DNA of 64,000 nt from positions 102,598,118-102,662,117 of the forward strand of contig CM056377.1 in NCBI GenBank assembly GCA_029718625.1, read 5' to 3'. Every line of letters starts with the position of its first letter. Position 1 is the stretch's first letter. The translations under genes were made by a program, and so were the position numbers. The notes beneath the pieces were generated by a model that ran no database searches, was not told the DNA's origin, and saw only the letters and a program-made list of their open reading frames with translations. Below are positions 35,001 to 46,589 of the stretch, one piece after another. The stretch is from Synaphobranchus kaupii (taxonomy: Eukaryota; Chordata; Actinopteri; Anguilliformes; Synaphobranchidae).

Positions 35001-37938
35001 ATATTATAATAGTTGAGTTTCATTCATAGTGTTACATAACACTACTAATGACATTGCAATATTAACAAAAAGTTACAGTACAGGATACACAGTTGAAGTC
35101 GGAAGTTTACATACACTTAGGTTGAAGTCATTAAAACTAATTTTTAACCACTCCACAGATTTCATGTTAGCAAACTATAGTGTTGGCAAGTCAGTTAGGA
35201 CATCTACTTTGCATGACACAAGTAATTTTTCCAAAAATTGTTTACTGACGGATTATTTCACTTTTAATTCACTATATCACAATTCCAGTGGGTGAGACAC
35301 TAAGTTGACTGTGCCTTTAAACAGCTTGGAAAATTCCAGAAAATTGTCATGGCTTTAGAAACTTCTGATTTGGCTAATTGAATTGACATTATTGGAATCA
35401 ACTGGAGGTGTACCTGTGGATGTATTTTAAGGCCTACCTTCAAACTCGGTGCCTCTTTGCTTGACATCATGGGAAAATCAAAAGAACGAAGGACCTCCAC
35501 AAATCTGGTTCATCCTTGGGAGCAATTTCCGAACGCCTGAAGGTACCACGTTAGTCTGTACAAACAATAGTACGCAAGTATAAACACCATGGCACCACGC
35601 AGCCGTCATACCGCTCAGGAAGGATACGCGTTCTGTCTCCTAGAGATGAACATGCTTTGGTGTGAAAAATGCAAATCAATCCCAGAACAACAGGACCATG
35701 TGAAGATGCTGGAGGGAACAGGTACAAAATTATCTATATACACAGTAAAACGAGTCCTATATCGACATAATAAGCCACTACTCCAAAACCGCCATAAAAA
35801 AGCAATACTACAGTTTGCGACTACACATGGGGACAAAGATCTTACTTTTTGGAGAAATGTCCTCTGGTCTGATGAAACAAAAATTGAACTGTTTGACCAT
35901 CGTTATGTTTGGAGGAAAAAGGGTGAGGCTTGCAAGCCGAAGAACACCATCCCAACCGTGAAGCACGGGGGTGGCACATCATGTTGTGGGGGTGCTTTGC
36001 TGCAGGGGGTACTGGTACACTTCATAAAATAGATGGCATCATGAGGAAGGAAAATTATGTGGATATATTGAAGCAACATCTCAAGACAACAGCCAAGAAG
36101 TTAAAGCTTGGTCGCAAATGGCTCTTCCAAATGGACAATGACCCAAAGCATACTTCCAAAGTTGTGGCAAAATGGCTTAAAGGGTTTTTGGACATAATGT
36201 CTCAATTACGACTTACCCATGATGTAGTGGATTGATGGAAACCATTTTCAGATAATTCCATTCTGTCCCTTCTTTTGGACATACACACATTGCTAATGCT
36301 AGCGCAACTCTACGGTAACTAGTAGCATCCACTACCAAACGCACTTAAACACTCCACAGTGCACCCAAAGCAAATAAAATACGACGACAGTCTATCGAGG
36401 TTATTTTGAGTGTTTATACCATAATTTTTGAAGTCAAACTATTGTTGAATCCTTTACTTTGGGCTGACCTATATTCTCTGTGGAACTACAGCGGCAGAGC
36501 GAACGTGGCCATTGCAACTTGTTGCCCTTCTTTGTTGTTGTAGTCGACCAGTGCCGGCAATACATTCGTAGGTAACGTAAAGTATCGCTCCCCAGATAGA
36601 CTGTCGTCGTATTTTATTTGTTTTGGGTGCACTGTGGAGTGTTTAAGTGTGTTTAGTAGTGGATGCTACCGGTTACCTTAGAGTTGCGCTAGCATTAGCA
36701 ACGTGTGTATGTCCAAAAGAAGGGACAGCATGAAATTAGCTGAAAATGGTTTCCATCAATCAACTACATCATGGGTAAGTCGTAATTAAGACATTATGTC
36801 CAAAAATCCGAACTATCCCTTTAAGGACAACAAAGTCAAGGTATTGGAGTGGCCATCACAAAGTCCTGACCTCAATCCAATTGAAAATTTGTGGGCAGAA
36901 CTGAAAAAGCGTGTGCGAGCAAGGAGGCCTACAAACCTGACTCAGTTACACCAGTTCTGTCAGGAGGAATGGGCCAAAATTCCAGCAACTTATTGTGAGA
37001 AGCTTGTGGAAGGCTACCCAAAATGTTTGACCCAATTTAAAGGCAATGCTACCAAATACTAACAGTGTATGTAAAATTCCGACCCACTGGGAACGTGATG
37101 AAAGAAATAGAAGCTGAAATAAATCATTCTCTCTACTATTATTCTGACATTTCACATTCTTAAAATAAAGTTGTGATCCTAACTGACCTAAGACAGGCAA
37201 TGTTTACTAGGATTAAATGTCAGGAATTGTGAAAAACTGAGTTTAAATGGATTTGGCTAAAGTGTATGTAAAAGTTTGACTTCAACTGTATTTTCCTCTT
37301 GATGCAGTATCAATGATAATTTATTTGTTTCTTTTTGTAGGGCTGAACCAACTTCCACCAAAACACACAATGTTGAAAACAATTGAGACTGAAAGAAGAA
37401 AATATTTGAAAAGGTACTGGATTCGGGAGATATATTACAAAGATTTATTAACATATACAATATTATCCATCTCTGATTTATCCTGTATTGATTTTGTCCT
37501 GCCAGTTTTCCTTGTCCCAAGCATGCAGCTGTCCAGGTGGATTACATCTCTTACATGGATGAACTGGCGCAGCAGGTGGCAGTGCGGCCCAACTTGCTGA
37601 GTCTGCTGCTGCGAGACCCCCGTCTGGGTCTGAGTGTGCTGCTGGGTCCCTGCACCCCATACCAGTATCGGCTGCGTGGACCGGGACAGTGGGCAGGGGC
37701 TCGCCAGGCCATCCTCACACAGTGGGAGCGGGTGGCCTGCCCGTTTAAAACACGCCCTATACCAGAGCCCCAACCCTCTACTCAGCCTCTGTTGCTCACT
37801 GTCTCCTGCACTGCCCTGCTGCTACTTGCTGCCATCTACTCTCAAGCCAAAATCCCTGCTGTCCTGCGAGACCCTGCAGGCCTCCTGAATAGACTCTGTC
37901 TCTACCTGGGATCCTGTGGAAGATGTGCCTATGACTGA
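32041..37938 (+). CDS. fmo5-like: Flavin-containing monooxygenase (FMO5-like), gene 1, eight coding exons
   Basis: FMOs use FAD and NADPH to oxygenate soft nucleophiles at N or S, on the endoplasmic reticulum. Exons: 32041-32172, 32289-32477, 32712-32877, 33360-33502, 33929-34128, 34215-34570, 37341-37413, 37506-37938; all introns are GT-AG and the frame is open for 563 residues (family usually about 530-560). Seen: FAD-binding GAGSSG (9-14), FMO signature [11 protein letters not shown] (167-177), NADPH-binding GIGNSG (192-197), FCTGY (328-332), and a C-terminal hydrophobic anchor (about 515-533). The start ATG lies 5 bases after a cag acceptor, so an upstream non-coding exon is expected. Intron 6 holds a Sleeping-Beauty-like transposon with a MITE inside it. 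The exact FMO paralog is uncertain; resemblance is closest to FMO5 from memory. Confidence 0.92.
35469..37062 (+). pseudogene. Broken Sleeping-Beauty-like transposase
   Basis: The start at 35469 (MGKSKERR) meets a stop after about 23 codons. Later frames hold [27 protein letters not shown] (first catalytic Asp), [11 protein letters not shown] (second Asp) and, after the [24 protein letters not shown] (catalytic Glu). Several frameshifts and the MITE between the second Asp and the Glu rule out activity. Confidence 0.88.
36181..36820. mobile_element. TTAA-type MITE (AGGGATAGTT family), copy 2
   Basis: This copy is 640 bp, identical in length to 13337-13976, and is flanked by TTAA at 36177-36180 and 36821-36824. 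Deleting the MITE and one TTAA restores the reading of the Tc1 transposase across the site, so TTAA is a genuine target duplication. The first bases have changed (AGGGTTTTTGG) relative to the right end (ATCCGAACTATCCCT inverted). Confidence 0.9.
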
Positions 37939-40900
37939 AACTCTGAACACATGAATAAGCATACCCTCGGTTACAGAGTATGTGAGTGCTTGTGGAGCGT
38001 GAGAAATGTTTTCAGAAATGTCTAGCATTGGCATGAGCGGCCGCCCCGATATCACTCCAGTACCGATCAAGGGACGCAGTCAGCTGTGGTATTATCATTT
38101 GCATTCTGGGTATCATGTACATCCTTGTGCAAATTAAATTGTATTACTGGCGGATTTTTGTTATTTTGTAATTTGATGATTTTCTATGTCCACCACTTTC
38201 TCTTATATATTTATGAAACCCTTTAAATCTCTCCAAAAAGTTATTCTACTTAGTTTTCATTCTTCCAGCATTATTTTCAGTGATTTCTGTGAAATATGCC
38301 TTCAGGTGGATGAACTATGACATATTACATCATCCCAATGTAGCATAGAAAAAATGAATGTGTCAAATCAGAACACAGGAAATGGACAAATCCAACAGAA
38401 GTAGACTAACCTAATTCACAAAATGAACCAATAAGAATTGGTTAAAGGTGAAGGTGGATAAACAAGGAGGCGTGACTAGAATAATAATGAGCAAGAACAA
38501 AAGAATCCGGTGTGATAATGTATTGCATGAACACACCTGGCTGAGGATGGACTGGAAATTATGCAGATGAAGATGTGTGGAATGTATGGATGGATATGGT
38601 AGGCACAGATGGCTCCAATGAAAATCCAAGTGTATGCTTGATTCAGTTAATTTGCACGGATGTAAATGTCTAAACAAAGATGTTTCAGTAATGTTCTCCG
38701 AAAGGCTTGAGCAGTGTGATTGGAGTGTCGCCATTGAAAGTAAAGTGTGTTGTGATGTGGTACAATCTTCGGTTGAATGCGTAACAAACCATAGCCTCTT
38801 TCATCTTCAACTTGTGCAATGTTTTAGTCAATTATTTTGATCATTGATTAGTTTTTCTGAAATGTGATACATTGTATTTGCTATGAAATTATTTATATTA
38901 TACTCTCTGCCAGACGAGTTGGCTCAATAGACCCCTCACATTTTCCGAAGAGCTAGAAAAAAATGACTTGGGTGAGAACTGTGTTATGCTGTTGATACTT
39001 ATGTGAATCTATCGAAAAATAAATGCTGATATTGAGGACATAGTTGTAAAAACAGTTTTCCAAGGGATAAACAAATTAACAGACAATAACAATTAAATTA
39101 ACGTTTTTTTTATCTGTTGGTGTAGACTTACAAAAACCATAATTTCATCCATTATTTCTTATTTTAAAAAATCTAATTTGAAATGATATCCTATTTAACG
39201 GAGAGAAGTACATGGAGTGGAACAGGGGCACGGCCTCGTGGGCAAAGGATTTGCAATAACAGATGGTCCCGAATCATTACTTTTCTGTTGTAGAAGAGTC
39301 TTGAGTTATGATACTCAAAAGACTGACTGGTCAAACAAACGACAACGTAAGCAGTTCTGCTTATTCAAGCTCCTTATTACAAGATACATATTCTCTTTGT
39401 TTTAACTTATGGAAATAGTGAGCTTTAAATGGAAATTGGTAACACTTTCCAGTGATTACAAAAAACTGGAATTGAATGTCTCCTTACAATTGCATGTTGG
39501 TTACATCTCAGATCAGTAATTTGTAAAGAGGTTGACAAGGGAGCAGCATAATGAAACAAACGCAACAATGGGCTACTTTCCAGTGTAATATAACGTGGTT
39601 TAATGTGTTGCTCAAGACACTGACATCCATTTATTATTAATTTATTATTAACCATGTTGAAATGGGTAGTTAGAAATAGCTGAAACTGGCAGTCCATATA
39701 TCCACATTTTTCAGTTTCTCTGTAATTAAGACGCAGACATTATTTGTTTGTAATGTCCTCGTTTTTGAGAATGCAAGATGGCAGAATTTTTGCTAACAGT
39801 TCAACAGTTGTCAGCTACAAACTTATGCTGCATCTTATTATTCTGCGTCTTTCGGAAAGCTGAAGAACAAAAAATAATCTGATGAGATCCCCACTTAAGA
39901 CCTGTTTGATATTTGTTTATTAACTTATATAATGCTTTACAGCTTCAAAATGAGAACCCTTTTTAAATAAGGCTAATGCAAGTAATTATTACAATAAATT
40001 TAAATAAAAAAATTTGTAATATGTCTTGACTTTAAGTTAACAGTTAAGTTACAAATATTGCAGAGTTCTGAACAGCCCCCCATTCCTGAAAGGTTTGCAT
40101 CTATGAGGTTCACCTGTATTGTGAAAATAACCAAGATACATTATTAGGGCCGATACAAACTAGTGAAAACCTATGCACACAAGAAATATTAACTGGACTA
40201 GGCAAGCTTTGTCCTACACAAACTCCTGGTTGTTGACTGTGATTCTTCACCGATTTGTGGTGCTTCCCTCCATAAATCATTCAGTTATTTTAATCTGTAT
40301 CCCCAGCCTGGAGGGCAATTATTAAAAAAGGGGGTTTAAGATCTGCTGTGTATAGCACATACTGGCCTACTAGCTAACTCCAAATGACTGGTATACACCA
40401 TGCCTTGAGGTGCGAGTGTGGAATGTGATTTTTGGGGCTTGGAGAGGAAATAGACACCATTTTATTTTAACAGACTGGTGTCATTAAAACGTGATTTTGA
40501 TCGACTTATCATTGAGTCATCAAGGACTGGAGATACTCATTAAACTGAGAGCTCTAAGGTGAAAACCTCATCTTGATGTCTTATTCTGTTAGGGTTATAA
40601 GGGGCTCTGAATGATAACTGACTTATGGTAGATGTAATGGTCAGACTTGATTGCAGTCCAAATAATGCATAATTTCTGCATGAACCCATATCATCATACA
40701 TTTCCTCGAAGGGCAGGCCCAGAGCTTTCGTTTGGTATACATCATCAATGCAGAATGTGATTTTTGTGACTTGATATTGAGATATATCCTTATCTTCTCC
40801 AACAGGCCTTTTCCATTAAACTATAATTGATACACTTATAATTGGGTCATCAAGGAGTGAATATACTCATTTTAAAGAAACAACACTGCACTTTCAAAAG

Positions 40901-41144
40901 GTGAAAACCATATATTGATGTCTTATTCCAAAAGGGTGATGAGGGGCTCTTAATTATGCTTGATAATTAGTTTTGATAAATTTTTCATATATTTAAAATT
41001 TATATTTCATTAAAATGCTATGCTCAAATGAAAGTGCATGTGATGCCCATCCCGAATCTGTTAAAACTGTATTGATGTGCATTCCACAGCGAGTGCTGCA
41101 GGCATTTGAACAGAGATTCTTTTTGGCACAGAGCACTCTTGGCC
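37939..41144. other. Intergenic between FMO gene 1 and the L2 fragment
   Basis: Immediately after the stop is the FMO 3' flank with an ATTAAA-type signal near 38133. The rest is AT-rich with no protein recognised. Around 40430-40640 and 40755-40975 an ancient duplication of about 320 bp offset is visible ('gggtcatcaagga', 'tgatgtcttattc' and 'gaggggctct' recur in order). Confidence 0.4.
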
Positions 41145-41351
41145 ATTCATTACATTACATTACATTACATTTATTTAGCAGACGCTTTTATCCAAAGCAA
41201 CGTACAGTAAGTGCGTACAGAGACATCATCATCATTACAGAACAGACAAGGCAAAGCACATCCTTTGCATAATGTAGCAGCTATCCCTAGCAATGAACGT
41301 TGACTGTAGTTCACAGTAAGCTGTGGGCAAATCAGCAACACCACACTTTCA

Positions 41352-41530
41352 TTCCAAATACTATTATAAACTATACTATTATAAACCATTCCAAATACTA
41401 TTATAAACTATGCTATTATAAACCATTCCAAATACTATTATAAACTATACTATTATAAATCATTCCAAATACCATTATAAACTATGCTATTATAAACCAT
41501 TCCAAATACTATTATAAACTATAATAAACA
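41352..41530. repeat. AT-rich minisatellite, unit about 37 bp
   Basis: About 4.5 units alternate 'ccattccaaatactattata' with 'aactatactattataaa' or 'aactatgctattataaa'. It lies inside the 3' region of the L2-type fragment. Confidence 0.8.
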
Positions 41531-41578
41531 GACAGGAAAACACAGGGAACAGGGAACTGATATTCCTAGGTGAGGATA

Positions 41579-42850
41579 TCAGTCAAGGTGGAGTCTGAAG
41601 AGGTGTGTCTTCAGGCCTCGACGGAATGCAGGCAGGGTTGGAGTAGAACGTAGGGGAATGGGAAGTTCATTCCACCACTGAGGTGTTAATGTGGAAAAAC
41701 TCCGCAGTCGGGACAAGCGAGAGCCTTTGACACGGAGGGGGGGAAGTGCCAGTCGCCCTGCTGTAGAAGAGCGAAGTGGTCGAGCAGGAACATAGTTCTG
41801 GATTAAGTCCTGCAGGTAGGCGGGGCCTGTCCTATTTGCTGCAGTGTAGGCCAGGGTCAGAACTTTGAACCTGATCCTGGCTGCAACTGGCAGCCAGTGG
41901 AGAGACCTCAGCAGGGGGGTTACGTGGGAAAATTTCGGGAGGTTGAACACAAGCCGGGCAGCTGCATTCTGGATGAGTTGAAGAGGCAGAATGGCGCAGG
42001 CCGGTAGGCTTGCGAGCAGGGAGTTGCAGTAGTCCAGGCGTGAGGTGACCATGGTCTGGACAAGAAGCTGGGTGGAGTAGGTGGTCAGGTACGGTCGAAT
42101 CCTCCTGATGTTGTACAGGAGGAACCTGCAGGACCGTGCCGTCGCCCTGATGTGCTCTTTGAAGTCCAGCCGGTCGTCCAGGACCACCCCCAGGTTCCTT
42201 GCAGAGCGGGAGGCAGCCACCACAGTCCCATCAACGGTGATGGAGAGGTCATGTAGTGGGGAGGTCTTGTACGGCATGAAGAGGAGCTCTGTCTTGTCAA
42301 GGTTGAGCTTCAGGTGATGGGTAGCCATCCACTCAGAGATGTCAGTCAGACAAGCAGATATCCTCTCCTTAACCTGTGGGGTAGAGGGAGGGAAAGAGAG
42401 GAAGAGTTGAGTATCGTCAGCATAGCTATGGTATGAGAAGCCATGTGAATGGATTACTGAGCCAAGAGACTTAGTATACATAGAGAACAGCAGAGGACCC
42501 AGTACAGATCCCTGCGGGACTCCTGTAGACAGGGGACGGGGAGCAGAGACGGAACCCTTCCAGGAGACTTGGTAGGATCTATCAGTGAGGTACGATACAA
42601 ACCAAGAGAGGGCAGTTCCAGAAATGCCCATCTCAGCGAGTGTGGAGATCAGGAGTTTGTGGTTGACCGTGTCGAATGCCGCAGACAGGTCAAGGAGAAT
42701 CAGAACAGAGGAGAGGGAGGAGGCTCTAGCAGTGGCGAGTGCCTCAGTCACAGCCAGGAGAGCAGTTTCGGTGGAATGGCCGGTTCTGAAGCCAGACTGA
42801 TGCGGGTCAAGCAGGTTGTTCTGGTGGAACGCTTCCTTCCGCTGTTCCAT
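41579..42850 (-). pseudogene. L2-type LINE reverse transcriptase, truncated but open
   Basis: The 423 codons are open. Motifs: LLDPHQSGFRTGHSTETAL, then VLILLDLSAAFDTVNH (first catalytic Asp), LSTGVPQGSVLGPLLFSMY, YHSYADDTQLFLSF (YADD active site), LNLDKTELLF, and the C-terminal LDYCNSLL and FNLPKFSHVTPLLRSLHWLP region characteristic of L2/CR1-group elements. The start Met is simply the first one in the truncated frame. The lack of an endonuclease domain makes the copy immobile. Confidence 0.92.
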
Positions 42851-42880
42851 TCCAGTTTTTACTCAGGCCCTCTTTTTATC

Positions 42881-43485
42881 TTAGTTAACACTGTTTAAAA
42901 AAGAGAGAAAGACTAAAAAAACTTTATTACCTTGATGTTGAGATTTGGCAATGCAATGTAGCCTATTCAACTTGTTGCTGCAGTCGGTAACTATCACCCT
43001 GGGTGCGAGTGTTTGTATCCTCCATTCTCTGGCTCCATTAATTGGCTGAGTAAGTGGCTGCTTGCATCGCAAGAAGGTTGATACCCTCATTATAGTGCTG
43101 GCTATAGCCTATTTACACACACTTCCTAGGTGATTAGGCAATACTACTAACTGTGTCGGTTGTGATATCTATGTGCCTTTAAGTTTGTGGCTACAAAGTG
43201 TTTTGCACTAGCACTTGTGTGGACTTTCATTTATTTGATTAGCCCCGCTGCTCTAGTGTGACATTCTGGTTTTACCTTTGGTGAATACAGTCATGGAATA
43301 CTAGGTACAAAATGGGAACAAGTGGTTGTACTGTATGTAACTGAGAACAGGATGCATTGTCTAAATGTTTAAAATTTCAGAATTCTGCCAATCTGGTTGC
43401 TGTTATTGGTCACGGTTTTTCTACTAACTAGGTCACCTGTATTTATTGGACTGCAATAACATAAACCACATCTAGTGTTACCCTG
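42881..43485. other. No gene recognised
   Basis: Only short frames are present, and no repeat family was recognised. Confidence 0.3.
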
Positions 43486-43518
43486 CTGAAAATTCCACCT
43501 TAAACCAGCCTAAACTGA

Positions 43519-43913
43519 GGGGTATACTACGAAGCAGGATTACTTAGTTAGCTGGATAACTACACTGAGTAAAACCTGGAACAGCTCTTTTTACTAGGGC
43601 GGCAGTGTAGTATAATGGTTAAGGAACTGGACTTGTAACCGAAAGGTTGCAGGTTCGATTCCCAGGTAGGACACTACCGTTGTACCCCTGAGCAAGGTAC
43701 TTAACCTGAATTGCTTCAGTATATATCCAGCTGTATAAATGGATAAATGTAATAAGAAGTTGTGTAAGTCGCTCTGGATAAGAGCGTCTGCTAAATGCCT
43801 GTAATGTAATGTAATGTACTACTTCAGTCCGTGTTCCAAATTTGGCATGGTTCCGGGTTTTACTCGGTGCAGTTATCCAGCTAACTAAGTAATCCTGCTT
43901 CGTAGTATACCCC
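43519..43913. mobile_element. MITE with GGGGTATACTACGAAGC termini, carrying a SINE
   Basis: The inverted ends of about 50 bp read GGGTATACTACGAAGCAGG and 'cctgcttcgtagtataccc'; 'cttagttagctggataact' continues both. The SINE at 43598-43818 makes up most of the interior. A possible relative starts at about 49075 ('ggggtatactgcgaagg'). Confidence 0.7.
43598..43818 (+). mobile_element. tRNA-derived SINE with L2-type tail
   Basis: The head has an A-box-like 'tagtataatggttaagg' and a B-box-like 'ggttcgattcc'. The 3' part, 'gctctggataagagcgtctg' then 'ctaaatgcctgtaatgtaat', matches the tail of the L2-type LINE at 41145-41190 (inverted there). Sharing of the tail implies mobilisation by that LINE's machinery. 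A headless older copy lies at 47015-47185. Confidence 0.85.
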
Positions 43914-44049
43914 GCTGCAAGCTGGTTTAAGCTGTGTTTCCAACACTTCTAACTGGTTTCAGCTGGTCGACCAGCTGTTCACCAGCTGACCAGCCTATAG
44001 TCAGCTAGTCCACCAGTTTGACCACCAGTTTCCCCTACCAGCTTAAACT

Positions 44050-44859
44050 TTAATGGGAGGGATGCTTCGGAGGACCAGACGCGACAGAAAGGAATCGGAA
44101 AGTGCCAGTGGAGCTGGCTCCGTAGGAGGAGGAGGATGAAAAGAGGAAACATAAACAGGCTCCCACTCTTACACAGAGAGAAATTAGGAGGGAGAATGTA
44201 AAATGAGAAAATAAAATGACCCGCAGAAAGACGGGCGAGGGAATTCGTAGGCACAAGAGAGATCAGAAAGAAGAGTATACCCCACGCTCTTGATAAAAGA
44301 GAGGAAACTAAGGAGGGGTGAAACTGAGAAACAAAAGATAAATGATAGCGACCCGAAATGGGCAAAACAACTCGTAGGCTTGAGTGTAGAAAACAGAGAA
44401 AGGAAATGACCTCTCGCTCTCAATAACCGAGAACAGTAAAATGAGAGGTAGAAAGAAAAACGGTAAAGACAAAACTGTCTCTGACGACCAGAAAAGGAAA
44501 ACCAAAACAAAGAGACAAAGTGCTAAGAGAGAGGAAGAATCCTATAATACTCTAAATCTAATGCTAAATCTTATAACCGGACTTGCTGCGTTTCCTATTT
44601 GTACGAACCAGAAATGCAGCGACCGAAATTCCTATACCTCACCGACTGTTTGTCAATATAGCAAAAACAATATCGAAGTGCCGAAAATGCGGAAGTCTTG
44701 AGGTATTTATAGCCGGCAGGAAATGCAAAACGTGTAGGGAATAATTTTCTGGCAAGATACGAATACCGGAACGGAGGCGGAAAAAATCAGAGAGCGTCCT
44801 GACGACGCCAAATAGAAAGACGACCGCAGAAACAGCAGGGGCTGCAAATACCCATGACA
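44050..44859 (-). repeat. LTR-like element (TGTCATGG family), copy C
   Basis: On the minus strand it starts TGTCATGGGTATTTGCAGCC at 44859. It contains the TATA-like 'ggctataaatacctcaag' and the conserved 'gaagtgcc' and 'cgctgcatttctgg' blocks, and ends after 'cctccgaagcatccc' near 44050. It is more diverged at the 3' end than copy D. No internal genes are attached. Confidence 0.55.
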
Positions 44860-45251
44860 ATTTGGTCTTCCATAGTAGTTCAGCGGGCAGATTACGTGAA
44901 TCCATTAATTTAAAGAAATGCTGGCTAATTTACCCATGCAGTGTCCTACCATATCGTATCTGCACATCATAAAGAGTAGGCTAGATAAACATCGAAAGCA
45001 TGTTTTGAGATGTTTAACAAGCATTAATTAATCTACAGAGAAAAAGAAACAAGCAAAGGAATTTATGATTGTCTCAGTTCTTTGTTCTGCTATAACTTCA
45101 TGTTCAAATTCTGTTAGATGTTAAATGAAATAGGCTGCAAAAAGTAAGAAGGGAGTGAATTTCTGCAAGCTTTTTTGATTTGCCATTACTCCTCCTCCCA
45201 TCTCTATGCACTGATGATCACTAACTAACCATTTCCCCCTATCCCTCAAAG

Positions 45252-45440
45252 TAGAAACCAGAGCCTGGACGAGCCAACATCTATCGCTCACTCATTTGCA
45301 ACAGCTCCAAAGGAATGCTGTCCTACAGTGATTTCCCTCCCCCAGCCGAGCTCCCCAACAACATGCACCACTCCCAGCTCCTACAGTATTTGCACCTCTA
45401 TGTGGAGCATTTTGATCTCCTACAGCATATCCACTTTCAG
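45252..45440 (+). pseudogene. Stranded duplicate of FMO coding exon 2 with stop at first codon
   Basis: The segment is 189 bp, as long as exon 2 of gene 2 (47582-47770), and differs from it at only about three positions. The first codon is TAG where gene 2 has GAG; another change gives Gly for Glu in NSSKGMLS. The acceptor ('ccctcaaag'), donor ('gtaaga') and about 45 bp of following intron are also duplicated. It lies 1.4 kb upstream of the gene 2 start exon with no neighbouring FMO exon, so it cannot contribute to the protein. Either a third FMO copy decayed or a local segment was copied. Confidence 0.9.
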
Positions 45441-46589
45441 GTAAGAATTAGGGCACATTGAGAGGTACTATTTCAAAGAACACAAAGGGAGTGGATTTCT
45501 GCAAGCTTTTTTGATTTGCCATTACTCCTCCTCCCATCTCTATGCACTGATGATCATTAACTCTAGACTAAAACTCTTTAACCATTTAACTCCAAAGACA
45601 GAAAATAAGAAGGGGTGAAATTACAGCAGCATGGCAAGTCATTCTAATAGTGCAATTTCTGTCTTGGCATGGGTAAAAAATGCATAGGGTACAATTATTT
45701 ATTTAAGCTACCGTAGATATGCGTATAAAACTGCTTAAGAAACGTACTACGCAATCGGGTGTCAAAATATGATCGGGAAGTTTTACTAGGCCTTAAAAAA
45801 TCCGATGAACCTAGGGGAGCCAAATGTTTTGTAAACACAGCAGAGGCATGCGCAGTACCGTCCGGGCGCTTCAGATTAGTTTGGTTTGAGCGTGATTTAT
45901 GGAAGTAGCCCATTGTGGTCTACGTGTATGATTGACTTTTTGAATGGGCAGGGTAAATTTTAAAACGTTTTTTTGTTGACCCTCGTACACGAAGGGTGAA
46001 ACTCCGCAAGGAATACTACTTGACGTTTTGGAGCAGCTGAGACGGTGCTCGATTATACATTTTCGCTCTAGGACCGACACAGGGTAGGCTGAACATTTCT
46101 ATATGGAGGGGGAGTGGTAAAATTGAGGTTTAAATCATGTAGTATGCACAAGGCTAAGGGTCCCTGTGAATGCTTAGACTAGAGGCTAATGATTTTGCAG
46201 TGAAGTAGTAGTAGTAGGAGAAGGGGGAGAGCGAGAGACAGATTGGACATGGAATGCTACAGAAAGAGCCAACTGTAAACTAAAAACATCTGTGCATTTT
46301 AATTTATCATTGTATCATATTGAGCAAAAGTATGATTTGTAGCAATTGATGAGGCCAGTGAGTGTGAGTGAAACACAAAGATCTTTCCTAAATCGTGAAT
46401 TTCCATTAAATGCATTTACATTTATTCACATTTGTTAATAACCACTACAACTGAACAGAACCTTCACCTCCTAATTTGCAAGTTAGTGATCTGATTTGGA
46501 TTTAAAAAATATAATAAATTTCAACTTAAGCTGAAGTACTTAAGCTCAGTAGTCATGGTCCCCATTGATTGACCATGTTGGTTATTAAA
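45441..46589. other. Intergenic; direct repeat of intron-like sequence
   Basis: 45487-45560 repeats the 75 bp found at 45151-45226 ('atttctgcaagcttttttga', then 'cctcccatctctatgcactg'), so the stranded exon is bracketed by direct repeats. The remainder is AT-rich without recognised genes. Confidence 0.5.

Larger units (their letters stand above)
35090..37288 (+). mobile_element. Sleeping-Beauty-like Tc1 transposon in FMO gene 1 intron 6
   Basis: The ends CAGTTGAAGTCGGAAGTTTA (left) and 'gtttgacttcaactg' (right) match the salmonid-type Tc1 terminal repeat, with flanking TA at the right end. Without the 640-bp insert it would be about 1.55 kb, a normal Tc1 length. The transposase is broken and split by a TTAA MITE. 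It sits in the same orientation as the FMO gene. Confidence 0.88.
41145..42850 (-). mobile_element. 5'-truncated L2-type LINE
   Basis: The minus strand encodes the C-terminal part of a LINE reverse transcriptase (41579-42850). It ends in a short 3' UTR and an ATGTAATGTAATG repeat tail at 41145-41175, preceded by 'ggataaaagcgtctgctaaa'. Lack of the endonuclease and of the RT N-terminus shows 5' truncation, typical of target-primed integration. A minisatellite lies in the 3' UTR at 41352-41530. Confidence 0.88.
43486..44048. repeat. ACCAGC-rich repeat interrupted by a MITE
   Basis: The flanks 'ccttaaaccagcctaaactg' and 'gctggtttaagctgtg' continue into 'ctggtcgaccagctg' repeats up to about 44048. 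The two sides appear to be one repeat split by the element at 43519-43913. Confidence 0.5.

Noticed and set aside
43598..43670. tRNA-like sequence with A and B boxes
   Set aside because: Head of a SINE with an L2-type tail, not a tRNA gene.
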